A stretch of 10,834 bases of DNA from an uncultured Bacilli bacterium (GCA_934101685.1 CAKORZ010000049.1:1-10834), one strand, 5' to 3'; counted from the first letter of the stretch, positions 1 to 7,327 are shown. Numbers and translations are program-made. Notes: generated by a model not told the origin, from the sequence alone.

Positions 1-23
1 GCACAATTTCCCCTCTTTCCGGC

Positions 24-58
24 ATGGTGCAAGGCAAAGCCTTGCACTATACTTTTTT
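24..58 (+). terminator. Intrinsic terminator directly before a ribosome binding site
   Basis: A perfect 9-bp inverted repeat (GTGCAAGGC at 27-35, loop AAA, GCCTTGCAC at 39-47) can extend to 12 bp with one G-U pair and two A-U pairs. TATAC and six T residues (53-58) follow. This is a canonical Rho-independent terminator for + strand transcription. The Shine-Dalgarno sequence of the next gene starts only three bases after the T tract, so little room is left for a separate promoter. It may therefore be a conditional terminator in a regulatory leader, or simply the end of an upstream gene outside the window. Bases 1-26 match no riboswitch core that I recognise. Confidence 0.85.
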
Positions 59-73
59 ATAGAGGTGATTTTC

Positions 74-1057
74 ATGGATATAATTGTAAGTAAGAAAACT
101 GAACTAATGGGAATTATGCTTTTAATTAGTGATTATAAAGAAAAATATCCTTTTCTAGTTGAAGAAATGAACAATAAAGAATATAGAGATGAAATATTAA
201 ATACATTTTCTAAATTCAAGAATACTAAAACAATAAAATTACTAAATAAAATAATCGACACTTTATGTTTTAATTATGATGCTCCTATATATTTAATTGA
301 ACAAGTGAATGATGATTTATCATATGATAATTTACCTAGCTATCCTTTTAAAGAAAGACTAGAAAATTCAGCGTTAGTTACTAATTTCATTGATAGCTTG
401 AAAGACTTTTCTAATCTTATAAAATTTGATAATTTCTATAATAAGCATTTAAATTATTATAATGAAGGAATAAGCCAAATAAGTAATTTAGTTAAAGATT
501 ACAAAATAGTTGAATTTTTAAAGGACTTCTATAAAATGGATTTTAAAAATATTAATTTCATTATCAATTTAATGTTTTTTGCTACTCATGGTAATTATGG
601 CATCAATGTAAATAATGATTTTATTTGTAATCAATGTCTTAGAAAAAGTGAAACTAATAAAATAAATTTTATAGATAGTATTGATAATACCCTTACTTTG
701 TATGTTCATGAATTTAGCCATAGTATTGTTAATCCTTTAACTAGAAAATATTCTAATATTACTATGGATTATTTTAATGATATAAAAGATAAAATGATTA
801 AACAAGCATATAATTTACCAGAAACCATTATTGATGAACATATAGTAAGGGGAATTGAGCTAGTATTTCTAAAGTATTCATTTAAGGATAATCCTACTAA
901 TTATGTCTCAAAATGGAAAAAAGAATATGAAAAAATTGGTTTTATATATATAAATGAAATATTTAATAAATTAGATTATTACTTTACTAATAAACAAAAG
1001 TATAAAGATTTTGAAGAGTTTTTCCCTGAATTATTAAAAGTTTTCATAAAAGAATAA
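74..1057 (+). CDS. HExxH putative metallopeptidase, DUF4932-like
   Basis: This 327-residue protein carries a zinc-metallopeptidase HExxH motif (H212-E213-F-S-H216) followed by IVNPL. The pattern, with an upstream FYNKH segment, resembles the uncharacterised DUF4932 family; that assignment is from memory of the family and not from a search. E250 or E255 (in PETIIDEHIVRG) is a possible third zinc ligand. There is no signal peptide, lipobox or membrane span, so it is probably cytoplasmic. I chose the ATG at 74 because AGAGGTG (61-67) stands six bases upstream; the in-frame GTG at 65 lies inside that ribosome binding site. It is the only + strand gene in the window and converges on the tRNA. An intrinsic terminator ends just before its ribosome binding site, which suggests leader control or read-through expression. 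Substrate and role are unknown. Confidence 0.8.
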   Translation: MDIIVSKKTELMGIMLLISDYKEKYPFLVEEMNNKEYRDEILNTFSKFKNTKTIKLLNKIIDTLCFNYDAPIYLIEQVNDDLSYDNLPSYPFKERLENSALVTNFIDSLKDFSNLIKFDNFYNKHLNYYNEGISQISNLVKDYKIVEFLKDFYKMDFKNINFIINLMFFATHGNYGINVNNDFICNQCLRKSETNKINFIDSIDNTLTLYVHEFSHSIVNPLTRKYSNITMDYFNDIKDKMIKQAYNLPETIIDEHIVRGIELVFLKYSFKDNPTNYVSKWKKEYEKIGFIYINEIFNKLDYYFTNKQKYKDFEEFFPELLKVFIKE

Positions 1058-1146
1058 AAGTTTTTATTTCTTACACAATAAACTATTTTATAGTTATATT
1101 TCAGATAATAAAATATCTTTCATTTACAACTTAATTTTAATATAAT

Positions 1147-1236
1147 TGGCGGACAGAAGGGGGATCGAACCCCTGCATCACTTTCATGATCTAATTGATT
1201 TCCAATCAATCCTCTTAACCTCTTGAGTATCTGTCC
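1147..1236 (-). tRNA. tRNA-Ser, anticodon GGA
   Basis: The minus strand folds into a class II tRNA. The acceptor stem is a perfect 7 bp (GGACAGA with TCTGTCC). The D arm has a CTC/GAG stem, and the anticodon stem ATTGA/TCAAT encloses the loop TTGGAAA. The long variable arm contains an ATCA/TGAT stem, and the T arm is AGGGG-TTCGATC-CCCCT. The anticodon GGA (plus positions 1201-1203) reads UCC and UCU serine codons; the long variable arm fits serine. The 3' end is discriminator G followed by an encoded CCA (1147-1149). It lies 22 bases downstream of the T tract of the ysxE terminator and runs in the same direction. Confidence 0.97.
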
Positions 1237-1244
1237 ATATTTTA

Positions 1245-1253
1245 ATTTTAACA
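1245..1253 (-). promoter_or_regulatory. Possible extended -10 promoter for tRNA-Ser
   Basis: On the minus strand TGTTAAAAT (TGn plus TAAAAT) ends nine bases before the tRNA 5' end, which would place the start point close to the mature 5' end. No good -35 hexamer exists at 16-18 bp because that region is the ysxE terminator hairpin. The alternative is that the tRNA is cut from read-through transcripts of the spore-coat operon, which is less attractive for a housekeeping tRNA. Confidence 0.35.
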
Positions 1254-1258
1254 TAAAT

Positions 1259-1287
1259 AAAAAAAGTTATGATATTTTCATAACTTT
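1259..1287 (-). terminator. Intrinsic terminator of the spoVID-ysxE unit
   Basis: On the minus strand a perfect 10-bp stem (AAAGTTATGA with TCATAACTTT in the reverse sense, 1263-1272 and 1278-1287) has a five-base loop and is followed by seven U residues (1265-1259). The last two bases of the ysxE stop codon lie in the stem. The stem is AT-rich, so efficiency may be moderate. Confidence 0.75.
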
Positions 1288-2221
1288 AATCATCATCTTT
1301 TTCTTCTTGCTTAGTTTTAATTATCTTGGCTATTTCCTCACTATTTTTTATATAATTTAAAGAATTAGTTACTTCTTTAATATTTGTAACTTCATTTGAA
1401 GATAAATTTTCTATTTGAGGTATATATAATAGTGATAAAAGCCATTCTTTTTCATAATCATCTAAAATAAATTTTTTAAAATATTTTTCATAATATATTT
1501 TAGTATCTACACTTATTTCATTTAATGTAGTAAAGGTATAGAAAACATCATATATAGGTGGTGCTATTTCTATATTTTCTATTCCTAATATTTTTTCTTC
1601 TCTTAATATAATATGCTTATAGTCAAAATCTTTGTATGTAAGCGCTAATCTAACACTTGTTTTATTTTCACTTTTATCTTTAAAATTATCAAGTGCTTTA
1701 TTAGCCTTACTAATCGCATCTACAAATAGAGGATAATTTAGTAAAAATAACCATTGAGATGGAGATTTATAATCTAATCTTTCTACTTCACTCATATAAT
1801 TTTCTATATACTCTGTTACTTTATCAATCTTATTTGCTATAAAATCATATGTTTCGTTAAAAAAGCTTTCATTTGTTTTTATAGTGTAAAAGCTCTTATT
1901 ATGTAACTCTCCTAGAGTGTTTAAAAAGAATTTTAATTTTAAATCAGGCATCATTACTGTATCTTCACTAGTCCATGGTAAAAGCATAAAATATATATTT
2001 TCATAATTAGAAACATATTGATTATAAATATTTTTTATTGGGAATACGAAATTATCCATTTTAATTATTTTAAGTTTTTCTATTATAGAGTCTAATCCAA
2101 TTTGATCTATATATTTTAAAGCATAATCTTTATCCTCTGTTTTTACTTTATATACTTTATTACTTATTTTTATAAAAGAAATTACTTTAATATTATATAA
2201 GTTATATATTGTCTCTTTCAT
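1286..2221 (-). CDS. ysxE: YsxE-like spore coat protein of the CotS family (kinase-like fold)
   Basis: This 311-residue protein has the outline of the CotS/aminoglycoside-phosphotransferase-like fold. An N-lobe segment DYALKYI carries K36 at the ATP-lysine position. A hinge-like FMLLPW is followed by a helical C-lobe with GELHNKS. The catalytic loop, usually HGDxxxxN, reads YKDFDYKH (196-203), and the metal-binding aspartate position reads IENIE, with N216 in its place. It is probably a non-catalytic pseudokinase, as coat proteins of this family often appear to be. The C-terminus is charged (KQEEKDDD). Identity rests on the fold together with its place directly after a SpoVID-like gene, the order seen in B. 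subtilis (spoVID-ysxE). Two bases separate it from the spoVID stop, with a weak GGAATAG site, so translation is likely coupled. It should act in the mother cell during coat assembly. Confidence 0.75.
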   Translation of the reverse strand: MKETIYNLYNIKVISFIKISNKVYKVKTEDKDYALKYIDQIGLDSIIEKLKIIKMDNFVFPIKNIYNQYVSNYENIYFMLLPWTSEDTVMMPDLKLKFFLNTLGELHNKSFYTIKTNESFFNETYDFIANKIDKVTEYIENYMSEVERLDYKSPSQWLFLLNYPLFVDAISKANKALDNFKDKSENKTSVRLALTYKDFDYKHIILREEKILGIENIEIAPPIYDVFYTFTTLNEISVDTKIYYEKYFKKFILDDYEKEWLLSLLYIPQIENLSSNEVTNIKEVTNSLNYIKNSEEIAKIIKTKQEEKDDD

Positions 2222-2223
2222 AA

Positions 2224-2997
2224 CTATTCCATAGGTAAAAAGATTAGTTTACCCTCTTCTAATTTTTCATTTTTATTAATAGAAATTAATTTGTTTAGAT
2301 TAACATTATACTTTGTTGCAATTTCTTCATAAGTAGTTTCATTTTTAACACAATGTAATTTCCATGATACTTCTTCTTTCGCTTTTCTATTTGCAAAAAC
2401 ACTTTTTAATAAACTTTTTTTAATATCTATTTTAGGCTCTTCTTTTATTTCTTCTTTAATAATTCTTTCTTCTTCATTATTCATAATTTCCATTTCTTTC
2501 TCATTAATTTCTTCAAGTTCATCTTTTTCTTCATTTACTATTACTTCATTATCTAAATAAACTTCATTTTCTTCTCTATCTAAATTCATTTCACCCTTAT
2601 ATTCATTTTCTTCTTCTATTTCTTTTTTAGAAATAAGTTCACTATCTTCTTGGGCAAGAAACGTCGTTTCTATCTCTTTTATTCCCTCTAATTTCAAGAT
2701 AACATTAACATTAAGTTTATTTTCATCTATCTTATAGTTAAAGTCATCCACTACTACATTTAAAGCATTTCTATCTACTATTTCTTCATACGCTAAAAAG
2801 ATATCTAAGTCTATATAATCAAAAAATTCTTTTTCTCCTACTTCAGTTTTTGCTTTACCACTTACATTAATTTTACCCTCTAATCTAACTCCATCACTAT
2901 CATTAATTGTATCAATACAATCATCTATACTAATAAGTAACAAACTGGAAATTTTACTTTCCATTTCTATTATTTTAGTTAAAGTTATTTCTTGCAT
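2224..2997 (-). CDS. spoVID: SpoVID-like spore coat morphogenetic protein with C-terminal LysM domain
   Basis: The 257-residue product has three parts. Residues 1-112 form a beta-rich domain with alternating hydrophobic strands (for example GVRLEGKINVSGKAK) like the SpoVID N-terminus. Residues 117-190 are a Glu/Lys-rich low-complexity linker. Residues 212-255 are a LysM domain (YEEIATKYNVNLNKLISIN, then LEEGKLIFLP). In Bacillus, SpoVID sits at the forespore surface, binds SpoIVA and uses its LysM in the coat encasement pathway. B. subtilis SpoVID is about 575 residues, so this is a much shortened version, mainly in the middle. There is no signal peptide, consistent with mother-cell cytoplasm. 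A strong ribosome binding site (AGGGGGAA) precedes the ATG, and a SigE-like promoter lies just upstream. Partner ysxE follows by 2 bp. The call combines domain layout and synteny; domain sequence similarity alone is modest. Confidence 0.78.
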   Translation of the reverse strand: MQEITLTKIIEMESKISSLLLISIDDCIDTINDSDGVRLEGKINVSGKAKTEVGEKEFFDYIDLDIFLAYEEIVDRNALNVVVDDFNYKIDENKLNVNVILKLEGIKEIETTFLAQEDSELISKKEIEEENEYKGEMNLDREENEVYLDNEVIVNEEKDELEEINEKEMEIMNNEEERIIKEEIKEEPKIDIKKSLLKSVFANRKAKEEVSWKLHCVKNETTYEEIATKYNVNLNKLISINKNEKLEEGKLIFLPME

Positions 2998-3015
2998 ATA
3001 AATTCCCCCTATATA

Positions 3016-3044
3016 AATGTATGAGAAATTTACCTTAAATATAC
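3016..3044 (-). promoter_or_regulatory. SigE-type sporulation promoter of spoVID-ysxE
   Basis: On the minus strand CATACATT (3023-3016) matches the SigE -10 consensus CATACANT exactly. GTATATT (3044-3038), 14 bp upstream, matches the -35 consensus KMATATT in six of seven positions. The predicted start point is near 3009, giving a leader of roughly a dozen bases that begins within the GGGGG of the ribosome binding site. The -35 element abuts the T tract of the engB terminator, which insulates it from vegetative transcription. B. subtilis spoVID is also SigE-dependent, which supports the reading. Confidence 0.7.
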
Positions 3045-3071
3045 AAAAAAAGAAGGCTTAATTTTGCCTTC
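3045..3071 (-). terminator. Intrinsic terminator of the tig-lon-engB operon
   Basis: On the minus strand GAAGGC (3071-3066), an eight-base loop, GCCTTC (3057-3052) and seven U residues (3051-3045) form a standard terminator. The engB stop codon TAA (3060-3058) lies in the loop, so the last engB codons are part of the stem. Confidence 0.85.
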
Positions 3072-3636
3072 CCGTTTTATCTATTAATTCTACTAATTCA
3101 TTTAGTGAATTTTTATTAGTAATACTAGTTAAATATACTTTAGTATTTATAACATCTATAACATTCTTTTTAAACTTACTTTTAGCACTTTGATTAAGTT
3201 TATCTGCTTTAGTACCTACGACTACTATATCTTTATTAGTTCTCATTAATAGTTTGAGACAAGATATATCATCACTAGATAACTCTCTTCTTGAATCCAC
3301 TAATAAGACAAATAACTTTATATTATCTCTATCAAAAATATACTCTTCCATCATATTGGCAAAACTTTTATCATTTAAAATAGAAGTTTTAGCATACCCA
3401 TAACCAGGTGCATCTACTATTCTATAAGTTCCATCTACCTCAAAGAAGTTTAATAGCTTAGTACATCCAGGAGTAGAAGATACTCTAGCTAACTTACTAT
3501 TATTACTCATAGCATTAAGCAAACTAGATTTACCAACATTACTCTTACCTAAAAAACAAATTTCATTTAAGTCATCTTTAGGCCAAGAATCTTTATTAGG
3601 TGCACTTATAATAAATTTAATTTTGGACAGAAACAT
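3058..3636 (-). CDS. engB: Ribosome biogenesis GTP-binding protein EngB (YsxC)
   Basis: EngB is an essential TRAFAC-class GTPase that acts late in 50S subunit assembly. With the start chosen here the protein has 192 residues, the normal family size. The motifs are G1 GKSNVGKSS (30-38), G2 with T59 in STPGCTK, G3 DAPGYG (75-80), G4 TKAD (142-145) and G5 TS (170-171). No extra domains are present. I prefer the ATG at 3636 because MFLSKIKFIISA aligns without gaps to the usual EngB N-terminus; an in-frame ATG at 3648 would add MVVK, and neither start has a clear Shine-Dalgarno site. The gene overlaps the lon 3' end by 20 bp, so it is probably translated by coupling to lon. The lon-engB order is conserved in Bacilli. 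The operon terminator contains the stop codon. Confidence 0.96.
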   Translation of the reverse strand: MFLSKIKFIISAPNKDSWPKDDLNEICFLGKSNVGKSSLLNAMSNNSKLARVSSTPGCTKLLNFFEVDGTYRIVDAPGYGYAKTSILNDKSFANMMEEYIFDRDNIKLFVLLVDSRRELSSDDISCLKLLMRTNKDIVVVGTKADKLNQSAKSKFKKNVIDVINTKVYLTSITNKNSLNELVELIDKTGRQN

Positions 3637-5968
3637 TTTTACTACCATTTTTTACAAGCGCTACTTGTAATACATCATCTAATTTATCAGCAAAGACGAT
3701 TTTAACATTATCTTTTACTATATCAGGTATTTCATCTAAATCCTTTTCATTTTCGTGAGGAATTACAATTGTTTTAATTCCTGCTCTATGTGCAGATATA
3801 GATTTTTCTTTTAAACCACCTATTGGTAATACATGCCCTCTTAAAGTAATTTCACCAGTCATTGCTACATCATTTCTAACAGGTTCATGAGTTAAAGCAC
3901 TAATGATAGCTGTAGCCATTGTAACACCTGCACTAGGTCCATCTTTTGGTACAGCCCCTTCAGGAACGTGAATATGAATATCTATTTTATCAAACAAGTT
4001 CTCATCTATACCAAACTTTTTAGAGTTAGCCTTAATATAATCTAAACCAATATTAGCAGATTCCTTCATAACATCTCCTAAATTACCAGTCATTACAAGT
4101 CTTCCTTTACCAGCAAAATAGTTAACTTCAACAGGAATCAAATCTCCACCAAAATCAGTATATGCTAAGCCATTAACTAAACCTACTTGGTCAACTTTAT
4201 CTTTCTTAGTATAATCAAATAATTCTTTTCCTAAATATTCTTTTACTTTATTAATATCTACTAATACTTTTATGGATTCTTTATTTTTTACAAAGTTAGT
4301 AATAATTTTACGACATATAGTAGCTATATATCTTTCAAGTTGTCTAACTCCACTTTCCTTAGTATAGTATCTTATAACATGTAAAATAGCATCATCACTA
4401 AAAGCAATTTTCTCTTTATCAAGTTCATGTGCTTTTAATTGTTTAGGTATCAAGTGACTCTTTGCTATATTTAACTTTTCAATTTCTGTATATGATGATA
4501 AGTTTATTATTTCAAGTCTATCTCTAAGTGCTGCAGGTATATTACCAATATAGTTAGCAGTAGCAATAAATAATACTTTAGATAAATCATATGGTTCTTC
4601 TAAGTAGTGATCATTAAACATATAGTTTTGTTCAGGATCTAATACTTCAAGTAATGCACTAGAAGGATCCCCACGATAATCATTACTTAATTTATCTATT
4701 TCATCTAAGACAAATACTGGGTTTATAACACCTGCTTTTTTCATACCATTTATAATTTTGCCTGGCATTGCTCCAATATAAGTACGACGATGTCCTCTTA
4801 TTTCAGACTCATCATGTACACCACCAAGTGATATTTTAACGAACTTACGATTTATAGCTCTAGCGATTGATAAAGCAAGAGAAGTTTTACCAACACCAGG
4901 TGGACCAATAAAGCATAAAATAGGCGATTTAACAGAATTTGTATATTTACGTACTGCTAAATACTCTAGAATTCTTTCTTTAGGTTTCTTTAAGCCATAA
5001 TGATCTTCATCTAAAACTTTTTCTACTAGATTTATATCAATGTTCTCTTCGCTCATTTGATACCAAGGAAGATCCATTAATAAATCAATATAAGTTCTAA
5101 TAATTCCTGCTTCAGGTGAACTAGATGGAGTTAATTCATATTTTTTAATCTCGTCTAAAACTTTATTTTTTACATTTTCAGGATATGGATTATTATTAAC
5201 TTTTTCTCTAATTTCATCTATATCTTGATCTTTATTAGCAATATCTCCAAGTTCTTCTTTTATAACTTTTAATTTTTCTCTTAAAATATAGTCTCTTTGA
5301 CCTTCTTCAAGTTTTTCTTTTAATTTATTATTGATTTCTTGTTCAATATCATTAATAAGTTTTTCTTGATTAAGTCTTTCAATAATCATATTTAATTTTT
5401 CATTAATACTATCTGCTTCTAGTATTGCTTGCTTTTTAGTTCTATCTACATCTAAATAGAAGGCTAATGTATTTGCAAGTACTGATGCACTAACACCACG
5501 TGACAAGTTGCTAGCTACAGGAGCAGGCATAGCTCCAAATGATAGGTTATTAGTATTAAGTGTTTTTGCAATTATTCTAACAAGTGCTGCTTCAGTTTCA
5601 TAATCTCCACTAATTTCATCAACTATATCACCTTTAGCAAGTAAGCACTCATCAAGAGTAATTTCTTCCATTTTAACTCTACTAATTGCTCTCAAAGTAA
5701 CCTTTATAGAGCCATCTGGATTATTCTTAGTATTAGTGATTTGGCATAAACAACCAACTTTATAAATGTTATTTACATCAATATCACTAATTTTTGTATT
5801 AATTTGTGAAGATAAAATTAGATAGCCGTCATGATTATCTACTGCCTTAGTAACTGCCTTTTCGCTTTCCTCTTTAATAATGTCTAAAGAGGCACTATTA
5901 TGAGGGAACATTATAAAACCTCTTGTTACGATTAGTGGTAATGAAACTTTGTTTTTATCTAATTCCAT
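3617..5968 (-). CDS. lon: ATP-dependent protease La (Lon, LonA type)
   Basis: This 783-residue cytoplasmic AAA+ protease, active as a hexamer, degrades misfolded and regulatory proteins. An N-terminal LON substrate-recognition domain (about residues 8-205) is followed by a long helical linker, then the AAA+ module with Walker A GPPGVGKT (355-362) and Walker B VLDEIDKL (D422, E423). The C-terminal peptidase domain has the Ser-Lys dyad: S679 in KDGPSAG and K722 in GGLKEK. Length and residue numbers match E. coli Lon almost exactly, so it is complete and should be active. It is the soluble LonA form, since there are no membrane spans. The ATG at 5968 has AAGGAGAG seven bases upstream. It lies 23 bp after tig without an intervening terminator; the clpX and lonB genes found between them in B. 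subtilis are absent. Expression is probably from the tig promoter. Confidence 0.98.
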   Translation of the reverse strand: MELDKNKVSLPLIVTRGFIMFPHNSASLDIIKEESEKAVTKAVDNHDGYLILSSQINTKISDIDVNNIYKVGCLCQITNTKNNPDGSIKVTLRAISRVKMEEITLDECLLAKGDIVDEISGDYETEAALVRIIAKTLNTNNLSFGAMPAPVASNLSRGVSASVLANTLAFYLDVDRTKKQAILEADSINEKLNMIIERLNQEKLINDIEQEINNKLKEKLEEGQRDYILREKLKVIKEELGDIANKDQDIDEIREKVNNNPYPENVKNKVLDEIKKYELTPSSSPEAGIIRTYIDLLMDLPWYQMSEENIDINLVEKVLDEDHYGLKKPKERILEYLAVRKYTNSVKSPILCFIGPPGVGKTSLALSIARAINRKFVKISLGGVHDESEIRGHRRTYIGAMPGKIINGMKKAGVINPVFVLDEIDKLSNDYRGDPSSALLEVLDPEQNYMFNDHYLEEPYDLSKVLFIATANYIGNIPAALRDRLEIINLSSYTEIEKLNIAKSHLIPKQLKAHELDKEKIAFSDDAILHVIRYYTKESGVRQLERYIATICRKIITNFVKNKESIKVLVDINKVKEYLGKELFDYTKKDKVDQVGLVNGLAYTDFGGDLIPVEVNYFAGKGRLVMTGNLGDVMKESANIGLDYIKANSKKFGIDENLFDKIDIHIHVPEGAVPKDGPSAGVTMATAIISALTHEPVRNDVAMTGEITLRGHVLPIGGLKEKSISAHRAGIKTIVIPHENEKDLDEIPDIVKDNVKIVFADKLDDVLQVALVKNGSKNVSVQN

Positions 5969-5991
5969 CTACAATCTCTCCTTTTTTTATA

Positions 5992-7272
5992 TTATAAACT
6001 GTTTGCTTCTTTCAAAAATTCTACAACTTTTTGATTCAATAAATCTCTTCTTAAGCCATCTTCTCTATTTCCTAATGCTTTCTTTATATCTTCTACAGAC
6101 ATACCATACATTTTAGAAATATCTTCATATGCTTTTTCAACATCTTCATTACTAACATTTATTTTTTCCACTTCAGCAACTTTTAACATAACAAAAGCTT
6201 GTTTTAAATTTTTTAATGCATCTTCTTTAATTTTACTCATTAATTGATCATTAGTCATATTAATCATTGAAAGATATGAATCTAATGTCATATTTCTAGC
6301 ACTTAATTGATGTTTAATATCATCTAAATGATGACTTGCTTCATCATCTACTATTTCATCAGCAACTGTAAATGTAGCATTTTTAACAATGATATCAAGT
6401 AATTTACCCATTGCTGCATCATTTGCCTCGTTTTCCTTTTGTGTTCTAATTTGATTACGATAGAATTCTTTTAATTCTTCTAAGTTAGAAACACCTTCTA
6501 AATTAGCATCTAGTGCTAAATCATCATCAATACTAGGTAAAGTTTTTTCTTTTACTTCATGTAATTTAATTTTGAATGTTGCATCTTTACCAGCAAGTTG
6601 AGGTGCATAGTTTTCAGGGAACTTAACATTAATGTCTTTTTCTTCTCCTGATTTCATACCAACGATTTGTTCTTCAAATCCAGGAATAAAACTATGTGAT
6701 CCTACTTCTAAATCATACTTTTCTGCTTTTCCACCTTCAAAAGCAACTCCATCAACAAATCCTTCAAAATCAATTGTAGCAATATTACCATTTTCTACTG
6801 CTGCATCTTCTTTAACAGATACTTCAGCATTCTTTTCTTGTAATGCTTTTAATTCTTGCTCAACATCTTTATCAGTAACAACAATTACAGACTTTTCAAC
6901 TTTAATATCTTTATAATCTCCTAATGTTACTTCTGGAGCACCAACTATAGTAAGAGTGAATTCAACTTCATCCATACTAATCTTACTAACACTTATTTCT
7001 GGTCTCATAATAGGATTTAAATTTTCTTCTTTTAATGTCTTTTCATAATTTTCCATTAAAACACTATTTAAAGCTTCATTCATAACTTCATCAGTAGATA
7101 TTTTACTTCTAACTAAATTATCTGGAGCTTTACCTTTTCTAAATCCAGGTATAGTAACTTTCTTTTCAAGTTTCTTATAAGCTTTTTCTATTTGTTCCTT
7201 CCATTCATTACCATTAACTTTAAAGTTAATAACTGTTTTACAATTTTCATTTTTTTCAATATTTTTTTCCAT
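5992..7272 (-). CDS. tig: Trigger factor, ribosome-associated chaperone and peptidyl-prolyl isomerase
   Basis: Trigger factor meets nascent chains at the ribosome exit tunnel. The 426-residue product is full length. The N-terminal ribosome-binding domain holds the signature GFRKGKAP (43-50). An FKBP-type isomerase domain spans about 160-242 (IDFEGFVDGVAFEGG, then IPGFEEQIVGMKSGEEK). The C-terminal helical arms run from about 245 to the end. The ATG at 7272 has AAGGAGAG seven bases upstream and a near-consensus SigA promoter behind it. The gene leads an operon with lon and engB, joining folding, degradation and ribosome assembly. Nothing is missing or unusual in the protein. A 17-bp dyad overlaps the -35 element, so expression may be controlled by a repressor; no CIRCE or CtsR operator is visible. 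Confidence 0.98.
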   Translation of the reverse strand: MEKNIEKNENCKTVINFKVNGNEWKEQIEKAYKKLEKKVTIPGFRKGKAPDNLVRSKISTDEVMNEALNSVLMENYEKTLKEENLNPIMRPEISVSKISMDEVEFTLTIVGAPEVTLGDYKDIKVEKSVIVVTDKDVEQELKALQEKNAEVSVKEDAAVENGNIATIDFEGFVDGVAFEGGKAEKYDLEVGSHSFIPGFEEQIVGMKSGEEKDINVKFPENYAPQLAGKDATFKIKLHEVKEKTLPSIDDDLALDANLEGVSNLEELKEFYRNQIRTQKENEANDAAMGKLLDIIVKNATFTVADEIVDDEASHHLDDIKHQLSARNMTLDSYLSMINMTNDQLMSKIKEDALKNLKQAFVMLKVAEVEKINVSNEDVEKAYEDISKMYGMSVEDIKKALGNREDGLRRDLLNQKVVEFLKEANSL

Positions 7273-7298
7273 ATTTTTACTCTCCTTCGCACTTACAA

Positions 7299-7327
7299 AT
7301 TATATCAAATTTTTTTTACTAGTTCAA
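7299..7327 (-). promoter_or_regulatory. SigA-type promoter of tig-lon-engB
   Basis: On the minus strand TTGAAC (7327-7322), a 17-bp spacer and TATAAT (7304-7299) are present, with TG at the extended -10 position (TGATATAAT). The start point should be near 7292, about 20 bases before the tig ATG. The -35 hexamer begins directly behind the stop codon of the upstream gene. Confidence 0.88.

Noticed and set aside
1..60. Known riboswitch, T-box, SRP, tmRNA or RNase P 3' end upstream of the first terminator
   Set aside because: I compared the short visible stretch with the conserved cores I remember and found no match; a T-box would need TGGNACC, which is absent.
65..73. GTG start for the HExxH gene
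   Set aside because: The GTG is part of the AGAGGTG ribosome binding site that serves the ATG at 74.
1081..1095. AACTAT-TTT-ATAGTT hairpin as terminator between the convergent gene and tRNA
   Set aside because: The stem is only 6 bp, nearly all A-T, with no clean T tract on either strand, so a terminator call would be guesswork.
6632..6916. 94-codon open frame on the + strand
   Set aside because: It lies wholly antisense to the well-supported trigger factor gene, is Ser/Thr/Phe-rich as expected of a reverse-frame reading, and has no ribosome binding site.
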